Below are positions 33,808 through 43,241 of a stretch of DNA of 64,000 nucleotides, in pieces. The stretch's first letter is position 1. The number at the start of each line of letters is the position of its first letter. The notes below the pieces were generated by a model. That model made no database searches, had not been told where the DNA came from, and was given only the letters and a program-made list of their open reading frames with translations. Source of the DNA: Cyanobacteria bacterium FACHB-502 (GTDB lineage: Bacteria > Cyanobacteriota > Cyanobacteriia > Elainellales > Elainellaceae); contig JACJNZ010000029.1 in NCBI GenBank assembly GCA_014695325.1, positions 1 through 64,000 on the forward strand. Reading direction: 5' to 3'. A program made the position numbers and the translations under genes.

Positions 33808-34500
33808 TTAGTCGGGGAGCCAGGGAAAATATTCCATCAGCGACGCTTTTTCAATAATGAATTGGCAGGGCACATAAGCCCAATATTCGCGCTTCGCCCC
33901 GTCGGCAATGTTAACAATTTGAAACAATAGCCGCGCTGTGAATTTGAGTGAGGCTTGGCGTTCACTAAATAGGGCAAACTGTCCGGCATTTGCTTTCTCG
34001 ACCTGCGCCAGATCGATGATCGCCCCCTTTGCCACCAGCGTTGTGCGATCGTCATTGGGTTTTACCAGATCTTCGGGTGTGAGAACGGCTTGCAGACTGC
34101 GACCGGGGGGAATCGTGCTTTTAATTTGCGGTTCAGAGAGGCTATCGGGCGTGAGGTCAGGAATGAGGTGAATGACGCGCCGGACTTTTCCTGCAAAATT
34201 TGTCATGGAGCTGCTGTCCCAGTCGATCGCGATCGTTGCTGTAGCAGACTTATTTTGAATAATGCCTGTCACGGTGGCGGGTTGATCTGAAAAGTTATAG
34301 CGACCTTTGAAGCTAAAGTTGATGTCGAGAAACTGGCTGAGCGGTGTATCAGCAATTCGCTGTTCGCTGAGCTCCTGGGCTAAAGCTGCTTTATCGAACA
34401 GGATGATCGTTTGCTCTTCCAGCGAGTCGATCGCCCTGTAAATCACATAGGCGATGCTAATTAGATAAACCGCCAAAATAATCAGATCGGTCTGGTTCAT
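33808..34500 (-). CDS. hypothetical membrane-anchored protein
   Basis: A 230-residue protein with one N-terminal membrane helix (DLIILAVYLISIAYVIYRAI). A soluble, beta-rich domain follows (ISFKG-like strands FSFKGRYNFSDQPATVTGII, then RRVIHLIPDLTPDSL). It appears to be a cyanobacterial conserved family without a known function; no catalytic residues stand out. Its ATG overlaps the stop of the upstream nitrate reductase-associated protein by four bases, so the two are translationally coupled. Confidence 0.65.
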   Translation of the reverse strand: MNQTDLIILAVYLISIAYVIYRAIDSLEEQTIILFDKAALAQELSEQRIADTPLSQFLDINFSFKGRYNFSDQPATVTGIIQNKSATATIAIDWDSSSMTNFAGKVRRVIHLIPDLTPDSLSEPQIKSTIPPGRSLQAVLTPEDLVKPNDDRTTLVAKGAIIDLAQVEKANAGQFALFSERQASLKFTARLLFQIVNIADGAKREYWAYVPCQFIIEKASLMEYFPWLPD

Positions 34501-34967
34501 GACGAAGCCAGGTGAAATTCGCGCAGGGCGGGCAAAAAGTTTTTATTTTCGTGCTGCGATCGACTGAGCTTAATCAGGGCAAATCGCTGGAGCGGCGTTA
34601 AACTTGCCCATTGTTCTGGGGCGAGCAGCACTCCCACAGACTCACCTTGAGCTTTCACACTTTCGGGAATTTGCGTCACATTTTGCCAGTCGGGATGGGG
34701 ATCGATCGCCAGATCCGAAGGGGTTTCGCCGGAGTGCGCCTGAACCATCTGCTGGAGATGCGACCGATAGGTCTGAATTTCTGTGGGGGTTTCGCAGGGC
34801 AATTCGACCAGTGTTTGGCGATCGGTCTGGGAGAGCTGATTCCAGTGGGGCAGCTTCAATTTCACCCCGCAGGTATCAAGCTTGTAGCGCACACACATGG
34901 GAATGCAGCGCAGCGAATCGACAAAATCAGACTCAAACTGGAAAAAGTCGGATATAGAGTCGGGCAT
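34497..34967 (-). CDS. conserved nitrate reductase-associated protein family
   Basis: A 156-residue soluble protein of the cyanobacterial family named for its proximity to nitrate assimilation genes in some genomes (Nitr_red_assoc). Characteristic pieces are FQFESDFVDSLRCIPMCVRY, LDTCGVKLKLPHWNQLS and LTPLQRFALIKLSRSQHENK near the C-terminus. The biochemical role is not established, and no nitrate genes are visible here. I start at the ATG at 34967 because the family begins near DSISDFFQFE; another in-frame ATG lies at 34979. Confidence 0.75.
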   Translation of the reverse strand: MPDSISDFFQFESDFVDSLRCIPMCVRYKLDTCGVKLKLPHWNQLSQTDRQTLVELPCETPTEIQTYRSHLQQMVQAHSGETPSDLAIDPHPDWQNVTQIPESVKAQGESVGVLLAPEQWASLTPLQRFALIKLSRSQHENKNFLPALREFHLASS

Positions 34968-35010
34968 GGCGCAGAGCATGAAGAGGGGAATGAAGGGGGA
35001 TGACAGGTAA

Positions 35011-35051
35011 GTTTGACGTACTCCCCCCGCTAAATCAAGGGGCTTCTGACA
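35011..35051 (-). repeat. IS200/IS605-like end hairpin, orphan
   Basis: On the minus strand GAAGCCCC, a short loop, GGGG and GAGTACGTCA follow one another. This is the layout of the right-end hairpin left by IS200/IS605-family elements downstream of tnpB. No tnpA or tnpB is found next to it; the upstream minus-strand gene is an unrelated exported protein. It is probably a decayed remnant. Confidence 0.4.
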
Positions 35052-35097
35052 CTCCGCTCATTTGCTCATCCACCCCTCAACTCATTTCCTCGTTCCC

Positions 35098-36942
35098 TCA
35101 AACCTCGACCGTGCCCAAGTTCCAATCGACGATCGCCAGTTTCGGGGCTTTGCTATCGTCAAACCAGCTCACCAGTTTAGCAAGATCGGTTTTGTTGAGA
35201 ATGCCGATACAGCCTGCCGTTCCGGGCATTCCGACGGGGGCGTTGTTGTCGAGGTGGAAGCCTATGCCAGTGCGTTCTGTAGTAAACAAAGGATTCATCG
35301 TGATCCAGACTGGACCCAAGCCGTCGTTTGGATCTGCCCAACTGCGCGTGTAGTCGCCTTTGGTGCCGCTTGCCCACTCCACAACACCGAGCGACCAATA
35401 GCCTTCGGGCAGCGGTTCCATTGAGCCAGATTTACTGAGTTCCCCTGTGCGGAATGCCTGTCGGCTGCCTACGCCAGAAATCGCAGGCAGTTGATCGACG
35501 ATCGCCCCGTTTCGCGTCAAAGCCACCTGAAGTTCGACCAAGCCGTTTGCGCTGGTTTTGCTGGTGCGGTTAATTCGCACAACGGACTCGCTGTTTCCGG
35601 CAGCGTTGAAGTTAGTTTTCAGGCTGTAATTAATAGTTTGAGCACCATCGCCTGCGACCTGCAAGAAATAAGTTCCGCGATCGAGATAGCGTCTCACGCT
35701 CGCAGATAAATTGGTTTTGGTCGAAAGCACCTCCCCAGCATCGATCGTCCCATTGTTGTTGGCATCGCGGATCAGGCGCATTCCTGTTTGATTGGCGGCT
35801 CCGGTTAAGTCTGCGGAAAAGATGCCCGCCTGGGTCAGGTTGAACTGAAATAAGTCATCGCGGTCGGTTGCGGAAACCTGGTCACTGCGGGAAAAGATGG
35901 GGGAAGCGATCGTTTCTGCACCGCTTAAACTTCCAGTTACAGAGCTGTTACTGGAGCCATTGCCAGAATTACTGCCGGAACCGTTTGCAAAATCCCCTCC
36001 ACTGCCATTTCCAGAGCTTGCCACGACTTCAGTAGACATTCCTAGCGAATAGCGCGTCAGTCCTTCATCAAACGCATTCACTTTAACGTAATAGGTTCCA
36101 GCACTAAGCTGTTGCCGGATGGATTCGTTGGTACGTCCGTGTCGGCTTGATTCTGCAATTTCATCTCCGGCTGCATTCAGCAATAGGATATCAGCATCAT
36201 TACTCAGACGATTCAGCGTGAAATTCACCCTTGCTGTTTCTGTGATATTCACGCGATACATATCTACTGCATCAAAGCTCGAAATGCGGTTGCGATAGGT
36301 GCGTTTCATCTGGTTGAGGTTGCCCGCATCCAGAGCCGTTCTCATTGCGTCGCCACCGTCTGCAGTGCTGCCTTTGCCGTTCAGATTGAGCGAGTAGTTG
36401 ACGCTGGTATTTCCATCAGTGGACACCTGGATGTAATAGGTCCCGGCACTGAGACGCTGATTGATCGACTCACTGCTGAGATTTGCCCGCAGCGATCGAC
36501 CCAGTTCTTTACTGTCAATATTAAGCAGCCTTAGATCAGCATTGCCCGAAAGCTGACCCAGCTCTAACTTAATCTGGCTGCTGCGCGACAGGTCAAACCG
36601 AAAGAAGCGATTTTTGCTGCTGCCGCCCACAGCATCCGACCATTTAAATTGCGTATTGCCGCTCAAGTTTCCTAAATTTGCTGCATTGCTGGTTGCAGTT
36701 CCAACCGAAGCGGGTAAACCATTACGGCGGGAAGTATCCACAGGCTCAATATTCAGTCCGCTTTCCAGTCCACCCAGCCGAATAAATCGAAAGCCATTGC
36801 TCGATCGTGACTGGGTTCGGTGAGCCAATCGCAAAGATTCCGAATGAAGCGCATCCTGAGCCAGTACCGCAGCAGACGATAAACGAGACGACAAAGACCC
36901 TTCGCGCAGCCGGGAAGGTTGAGCAGCAAAATTCGATCGCAT
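35098..36942 (-). CDS. PPC-repeat protein with L,D-transpeptidase-like (YkuD) C-terminal domain
   Basis: A 614-residue, probably exported protein. After ~85 residues of low-conservation N-terminus there are three bacterial pre-peptidase C-terminal (PPC) beta domains at roughly 95-195, 205-310 and 345-450 (NADLRLLN..., SAGTYYIQVS, NDADILLLNAAGD, QLSAGTYYVKVN, DRGTYFLQVAGDG). A C-terminal YkuD-like domain follows, with GIGFHLDNNAPVGMPGTAGC and then IGIL. The His and Cys match the catalytic pair of L,D-transpeptidases, but the Arg of the usual SxGCxR motif is not at the expected place. It may act on peptidoglycan or be a carbohydrate-binding cell-surface protein. It is monocistronic. Confidence 0.7.
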   Translation of the reverse strand: MRSNFAAQPSRLREGSLSSRLSSAAVLAQDALHSESLRLAHRTQSRSSNGFRFIRLGGLESGLNIEPVDTSRRNGLPASVGTATSNAANLGNLSGNTQFKWSDAVGGSSKNRFFRFDLSRSSQIKLELGQLSGNADLRLLNIDSKELGRSLRANLSSESINQRLSAGTYYIQVSTDGNTSVNYSLNLNGKGSTADGGDAMRTALDAGNLNQMKRTYRNRISSFDAVDMYRVNITETARVNFTLNRLSNDADILLLNAAGDEIAESSRHGRTNESIRQQLSAGTYYVKVNAFDEGLTRYSLGMSTEVVASSGNGSGGDFANGSGSNSGNGSSNSSVTGSLSGAETIASPIFSRSDQVSATDRDDLFQFNLTQAGIFSADLTGAANQTGMRLIRDANNNGTIDAGEVLSTKTNLSASVRRYLDRGTYFLQVAGDGAQTINYSLKTNFNAAGNSESVVRINRTSKTSANGLVELQVALTRNGAIVDQLPAISGVGSRQAFRTGELSKSGSMEPLPEGYWSLGVVEWASGTKGDYTRSWADPNDGLGPVWITMNPLFTTERTGIGFHLDNNAPVGMPGTAGCIGILNKTDLAKLVSWFDDSKAPKLAIVDWNLGTVEV

Positions 36943-37088
36943 ATCTTTCTCTGAATTACCTAAGCAGCAAGCAGCACCTCGCTTTCACCAGCCCGGAAAT
37001 CTCAAAGATTTCGCTCTTAGGAAAGCAAGTCTGCGGTTTGAAAGTAATGACTGGCGATCGAGCAGAGAGTTCCGCTCAGAGTAAATCT

Positions 37089-37120
37089 CGATCGGGGATA
37101 GTTTCGATCGGGGATGGTTT
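37089..37120 (+). repeat. 16-bp tandem repeat upstream of pyrG
   Basis: CGATCGGGGATAGTTT (37089-37104) is followed by CGATCGGGGATGGTTT (37105-37120) and a partial third CGATTG. The array lies about 115 nt before pyrG, in a 293-nt region (36943-37235) without genes that probably carries divergent promoters. Confidence 0.7.
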
Positions 37121-37223
37121 CGATTGAGAAAGAATTCGCTGACCCTAAATCAATGCCCTATGCCAAAATGTATGGGTTATGCATGGCGATCAGCTTCAGC
37201 AGCAAGGCTTTAACAGGCGGTAA

Positions 37224-38882
<1,659 letters not shown>

Positions 38883-39072
38883 CATCATTAGAAACAATAA
38901 GAAGAAACAATAAAAACCCCCAAACACTGGTGCTGAGGGCTGGAGTTCCTGAAAATCGTCACTGGAAATATCATGGCAAGCGATCGAGAGGGGCACAAGA
39001 GGGGCGATACCCTTCATCTAAAAAAAATGTACCCCTGTATTCCTACGCGGGTAATATTACACAGGCTGCAAA

Positions 39073-40317
39073 ATGCGACTGCTATATCGGCTGCTAATTG
39101 TTTGCTTCTGTAGCCTACTGCTGGGTTGCCAGCCTGCCGTTTCGGATGGTGCAATTCATCTGACGCTCTGGCATGGAGTGAATCCGCCGGAAAATCGGGA
39201 AGTGCTGCAAAAGTTAGTCGATCGCTTTAACGAAGTCCATCCTGCTATCCAGGTGGAATCGCTTTATGTGGGACAGGGCGACCAGCAGATTCCCAAAATT
39301 CTGGCTGCGGTGGTGGGCAATGCGCCGCCTAATCTCTTGTGGTACGCGCCTACTCTAACGGGACAGTTAATTGAGCTAGGGGCGATCGCGCCATTAGACC
39401 CTTGGTGGTCGAGCTTTTCAGGTAAAGCGGCAGTTGATCTAGCCCTGCGATCGTCGATGGAATGGGAAGATCATCTGTGGTCAATTCCCTTTAGCACCAA
39501 TAACATCGGCATTTTCTACCGTCCCAGCCTGTTTGCCGCCGCTGGAATCACCGAACTGCCTCACACCTGGACCGAACTACGTCAGGTTGCCCAAAGGCTG
39601 ACCGATCCGACAAAGGGAAAATATGGAATGCTGCTGCCTCTGGGCAAAGGCGAATGGACGGTGTTTATGTGGCTCCCTTTTCTCTGGAGCGCAGGCGGCG
39701 AAATTCAGCTTGACTCCCTGGCAAGTCCTGCTGCAATTCAGGCTCTCCAGTTCTGGCGAGATTTACTGGACGATCGCACTGCCATTTTGTCACCCCCCGA
39801 ACGGGGCTATGAGCTAGAAGCGTTTTTGTCTGGCAAAGTCGCGATGCAGCTTACCGGACCCTGGACGCTCCGACCCCTCCAGCAAAGCGGTGTGGATTTT
39901 GACGTGATGCCTATTCCAGCCCAAACCACCCCTGCAACCAGCATCGGTGGCGAAAACCTGTTCTTGTTCAAAACGACCCCCGCCGAAGAACAGGCTGCCC
40001 TCACGTTCCTGGAATACGTCCTTAGCGAATCGTTTCAGACCGAATGGGCGATCGAAACAGGCTATCTGCCCGTGAATCTTGCCTCCCGCCAAAGCAAGCC
40101 CTACCAGAACTTTATTGCCCAGCAGCCCGTCATGCAGGTATTCCTCGACCAGGCACAACATGGACAATCGCGCCCGATCTTTCCCGGCTACAGCCGCTTG
40201 TCTGATGCGTTGGGGCGGGCGATCGAGTCGGTGTTACTGGGTAAAGCCACTCCAGAAGAAGCTTTGCGGAGAGCAGAGGAGCGATTGCATCGCCCTATCT
40301 TCCAACCAACTTCATGA
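39073..40317 (+). CDS. ABC transporter sugar-binding lipoprotein
   Basis: A 414-residue extracellular solute-binding protein family 1 member. The lipoprotein signal ends in the lipobox LLLGC (Cys about residue 19). The mature part begins ITLWHGV-like (LTLWHGVNPPENREVLQKLV) and includes GQGDQQIPKILAAVVGNAPP, SIPFSTNNIGIFYRPSLFAA and a second-lobe LFLFKTTPAEEQAALTFLEY, all typical of carbohydrate-binding components such as UgpB. It would deliver a sugar or glycerol-phosphodiester to a membrane permease. No permease or ATPase gene is adjacent, which is common in cyanobacteria. Confidence 0.9.
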   Translation: MRLLYRLLIVCFCSLLLGCQPAVSDGAIHLTLWHGVNPPENREVLQKLVDRFNEVHPAIQVESLYVGQGDQQIPKILAAVVGNAPPNLLWYAPTLTGQLIELGAIAPLDPWWSSFSGKAAVDLALRSSMEWEDHLWSIPFSTNNIGIFYRPSLFAAAGITELPHTWTELRQVAQRLTDPTKGKYGMLLPLGKGEWTVFMWLPFLWSAGGEIQLDSLASPAAIQALQFWRDLLDDRTAILSPPERGYELEAFLSGKVAMQLTGPWTLRPLQQSGVDFDVMPIPAQTTPATSIGGENLFLFKTTPAEEQAALTFLEYVLSESFQTEWAIETGYLPVNLASRQSKPYQNFIAQQPVMQVFLDQAQHGQSRPIFPGYSRLSDALGRAIESVLLGKATPEEALRRAEERLHRPIFQPTS

Positions 40318-40360
40318 AGAACTGTAAAATTATAGAGAAGTAATCATCCCAGGGGACGCT

Positions 40361-40855
40361 ATGACTGCTCAAACTTCTCCGTCGATCTACGACTTTTCTG
40401 CCACCAGTATCGAGGGCAATCCGATCGCCCTAGAAACCTTCAAAGGCAAAGTGCTGCTGATTGTGAACACTGCTAGCCAGTGTGGATTTACGCCGCAGTA
40501 CCAGGGGCTTCAGACCCTCCAGAGCAAATTTGCCGATCGGGAGTTTTCAGTGCTGGGGTTTCCGTGCAATCAGTTTGGCGCACAAGAGCCAGGAAGCGCG
40601 AATGAGATCCAGTCTTTCTGTGAAACCCGCTATGGCGTTTCCTTTCCGCTCTTTGAAAAAATTGACGTGAACGGCAGCAACGCCCATCCGCTCTACCAGT
40701 ACCTTACCAAAGCCGCCCCTGGAATTTTAGGAACCGAAGGGATCAAGTGGAACTTTACGAAGTTTCTGATCGATCGCAACGGTAACGTGGTCAAACGCTA
40801 TCCGCCGACGGCAAAGCCCGAAGACATCGAGAAAGACATCCAAAAGCTGCTCTGA
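40361..40855 (+). CDS. glutathione peroxidase family protein
   Basis: A 164-residue thioredoxin-fold peroxidase that reduces hydrogen or lipid peroxides. The peroxidatic Cys is in IVNTASQCGFTPQYQGLQTL. The Gln of the tetrad is in NQFGAQEPG and the Trp-Asn in KWNFTKFLIDRNG. Cyanobacterial enzymes of this type, with Cys instead of selenocysteine, usually take electrons from NADPH or thioredoxin rather than glutathione. It has an AGGGG ribosome site and starts 44 nt after the binding-protein gene. Confidence 0.93.
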   Translation: MTAQTSPSIYDFSATSIEGNPIALETFKGKVLLIVNTASQCGFTPQYQGLQTLQSKFADREFSVLGFPCNQFGAQEPGSANEIQSFCETRYGVSFPLFEKIDVNGSNAHPLYQYLTKAAPGILGTEGIKWNFTKFLIDRNGNVVKRYPPTAKPEDIEKDIQKLL

Positions 40856-40909
40856 TCGACCTGCAATTCGCCTAGCAGTGCTTCTCAACCCATTCAAACT
40901 CCAAACTCT

Positions 40910-41965
40910 TCACAATCGAGCAGCAATCAAAGCGGCTCCCAGCAAGCCAACCTGCTCATTCAAAATCAGGTGAACGGGGATGCGTTCCATTAACGAGCGC
41001 ATTCTGCCTTTGTCGCACATTGCCTTCAGGAAAATGCCGGACTTCATGAGTTCCAGATTTTTGGCAGCGACTCCGCCTGCAATATAAAGTCCGCCGTAGG
41101 GCAGCAGCTTCAGTGCCAGATTGCCTGCTTCTGCGCCGTAGGCGGCAACGAAGAATTCCATCGTTTCCTGGCAAAGCAAATCTCGCTTTTCAGCGGCAGC
41201 TTTACCAATCATTGCGCCCGGATCGACCGACTTTTCCGATTTTCCGGCTTCCTGCTCCCAGGTGCGAAAGGCTTGAGCAATGTCCGGCGACTCGATGCTG
41301 CCCTGCCGATCGCGCAAAAACTGATAAATTGCCGCAATGCCCATGCCCGAAACAACCCGCTCGACCGAGACGCGACCCAATTCATGCTTGTCGCGCAGAT
41401 ATTTCAGCAGCAAAAACTCCATCTCAGATCGCGGTGCAAAGTCGGCGTGCCCCCCTTCGGTGCCAAACACCTGATACTGGCTACCCTGCCGAATCACAAA
41501 TCCCTGCCCTAATCCTGTTCCGGCTCCAATGACGGCGATCGGGGCAGCAGGATCGGGTTCTCCGGTTTGCAGGGTCAGAATATCGTCGGGTGCGAGTGCT
41601 TCGATTCCATGTCCGACAGCAGCAAAGTCGTTGAGTAGGCGAATCTGGGCGATCGATAAATCTTGCTGAAGCCGATCGGCACTCAGAATCCAGGACAAAT
41701 TGGTGAGGGTGCAGGTGTTGGCGACCACCGGACCCGCGATCGAAAAGCAGGCTTTCTGGGGATTGGGTTTCGTGCCGATCGCCGCAGTTGCATTCTCAAA
41801 AAAACGGCGTACCAGTGGCGCGAGGTCATCAAACTCCCTGCTGGTAAAGCGTTCAGCATAAAGGGTTTTAAAGGCAACGCCCGTCCGAGCCGAACCGGGT
41901 TGAGCCTCCATCAGATACAAAAGGGTTTTAGTGCCGCCTGTATCGCCTGCCAGAATTTGAGTCAT
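40910..41965 (-). CDS. glk: glucokinase
   Basis: A 351-residue cytoplasmic sugar kinase of the bacterial glucokinase family. The phosphate-binding loop is LAGDTGGTKTLLYLME at the N-terminus and the adenosine-binding region IAVIGAGTGLGQGFV. The sugar-binding FGTEGGHADFAPRS is followed by LYIAGGVAAKNLELM near the C-terminus. It phosphorylates glucose to glucose-6-phosphate. It is convergent with the peroxidase gene and divergent from nanE, with a 159-nt shared upstream region rich in short TAATCGAATGGG-type repeats. Confidence 0.93.
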   Translation of the reverse strand: MTQILAGDTGGTKTLLYLMEAQPGSARTGVAFKTLYAERFTSREFDDLAPLVRRFFENATAAIGTKPNPQKACFSIAGPVVANTCTLTNLSWILSADRLQQDLSIAQIRLLNDFAAVGHGIEALAPDDILTLQTGEPDPAAPIAVIGAGTGLGQGFVIRQGSQYQVFGTEGGHADFAPRSEMEFLLLKYLRDKHELGRVSVERVVSGMGIAAIYQFLRDRQGSIESPDIAQAFRTWEQEAGKSEKSVDPGAMIGKAAAEKRDLLCQETMEFFVAAYGAEAGNLALKLLPYGGLYIAGGVAAKNLELMKSGIFLKAMCDKGRMRSLMERIPVHLILNEQVGLLGAALIAARL

Positions 41966-42124
41966 GGGTGTGCAAAGGATCGTGAGTAATCAAATGGGTA
42001 ATCGAATCGATAATCGAATGGGTAATTGACAGAATAATTGACAATAAACAGATTCGCTGTCGAACTGCGACCCTCTAAAGTTTAAAATCTAGTTACATTA
42101 AACACCGTTTCTGTGGGTTCCTCC

Positions 42125-42841
42125 ATGTCTGCTGCCTCTGCCGTTCAGTCCCTCGCTGGAGGGCTTGTTGTTTCTTGTCAAGCTCCTGCTGACTCTCCAC
42201 TCCACGACCCTATCGTGATTGCAGCGATGGCAGAAGCCGCCGTTAATCAAGGGGCGATCGGCGTGCGGATCGATACTCCGGCACATATCAAAGCGGTGCG
42301 GCAGCGGGTCACTGTACCCATTATCGGACTCTGGAAACGGCAGATTCCTGGCTATGAGGTGTATATCACGCCTTTGTTTGAGCAGGCTCAAGCAGTGGCA
42401 ACGGCAGGGGCAGACATTATTGCCATTGATGCTACCCTGCGCGATCGTCCGCAAGGCACAACGGTAGCGGAGTTGATCGATCGCATTCATCAGGAACTTG
42501 GCAAAGCTGTGATGGCAGATGTCGATACGCTGGAAGCCGCCCTGGAAGCCGTCGCTGCCGGAGCCGATCTGGTGGGCACAACGCTTTATGGCTACACCTC
42601 GGCAACAAAGCATCTAAAGCCGCCGGGGTTTGAGCTGTTGAGCCAGATGGTTAACGCGCTCTCGGTTCCGATCGTGTGTGAAGGCGGCATTGCCTCGCCG
42701 CAGATGGCACAGGAAGCGTTGAAGCTGGGAGCTTCTGCGATCGTCGTTGGCACAGCGATTACGGGTGTTGATGCGCTGGTGCAGGTTTATCAGTCCGCGA
42801 TTGGCAGCAGTTCACCCGAAGAAAAGGCTCTCCGGGAATAG
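42125..42841 (+). CDS. nanE: N-acetylmannosamine-6-phosphate 2-epimerase
   Basis: A 238-residue TIM-barrel enzyme that interconverts N-acetylmannosamine-6-phosphate and N-acetylglucosamine-6-phosphate. Signature segments are GLVVSCQAPADSPLHDPIV, VPIIGLWKRQIPGYEVYITP, GADIIAIDATLRDRP, VMADVDTLEAALEAVAAGAD and VPIVCEGGIASPQMAQEAL; the catalytic Lys and Asp are in the barrel strands shown. I start at the ATG at 42125; an in-frame GTG at 42113 is possible. It is divergent from glucokinase. No sialic acid lyase or kinase is adjacent, so amino-sugar recycling is a guess. Confidence 0.93.
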   Translation: MSAASAVQSLAGGLVVSCQAPADSPLHDPIVIAAMAEAAVNQGAIGVRIDTPAHIKAVRQRVTVPIIGLWKRQIPGYEVYITPLFEQAQAVATAGADIIAIDATLRDRPQGTTVAELIDRIHQELGKAVMADVDTLEAALEAVAAGADLVGTTLYGYTSATKHLKPPGFELLSQMVNALSVPIVCEGGIASPQMAQEALKLGASAIVVGTAITGVDALVQVYQSAIGSSSPEEKALRE

Positions 42842-43241
42842 AGCAACGTGCAAATCAATTGCAGCAAAGTTTAGAACCTAAACCTTGAAGCATCAGACGC
42901 GCATTCTTACATGAACAAGGAATATTGGTACAAAAAAGGGAACGTTTAATAAGCCAGGCAAAGCCAGTCTTTAAACGATCGCAATTCAGTCTAGGACGAA
43001 AGATAGGGAACAATCTTTTATCGGGCTCCTATTAATTTCTTGCTTATAAAGTTCATTCCTGCCCGCTGTCTTTATTAAGCCAGGTCAGGGGTAGAAACCT
43101 GAGGGCTGTCTTCTCCCAGCTTAGGGGAGAACCCCTGCATCCCTCTTACAGTAGATTAATGGTAAATATAGAGTTCGCTTAGTTTTAATCTTTTAATTCT
43201 TTCAAAATCCCTAGGACAAAGTATCGTCGACAGGCATTCCT
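42842..43241 (+). other. 400-nt leader/intergenic region upstream of the GGDEF-EAL gene
   Basis: No ORF is convincing. An inverted repeat CGTTTAA/TTAAACG spans 42943-42977. A second structured block is at 43081-43137 (described separately). A/T-rich stretches near 43140-43200 could contain a promoter for the downstream signalling gene. Confidence 0.5.
43081..43137 (+). promoter_or_regulatory. candidate pseudoknotted RNA leader
   Basis: Hairpin 1 pairs CAGGT (43081-43085) with ACCTG (43097-43101). Hairpin 2 pairs TTCTCCC (43111-43117) with GGGAGAA (43125-43131). The loop of hairpin 1 contains CAGGGG (43086-43091), which is complementary to CCCCTG (43132-43137) just after hairpin 2 and could form a pseudoknot. 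It is about 105 nt before the ATG of the GGDEF-EAL gene. The pairings are read from sequence; no known riboswitch class was recognised. Confidence 0.35.

Noticed and set aside
42943-42977. CGTTTAA/TTAAACG inverted repeat as a rho-independent terminator of nanE
   Set aside because: The stem is only 7 bp and A/T-rich with a 21-nt loop and no T-run, so terminator function is not supported.
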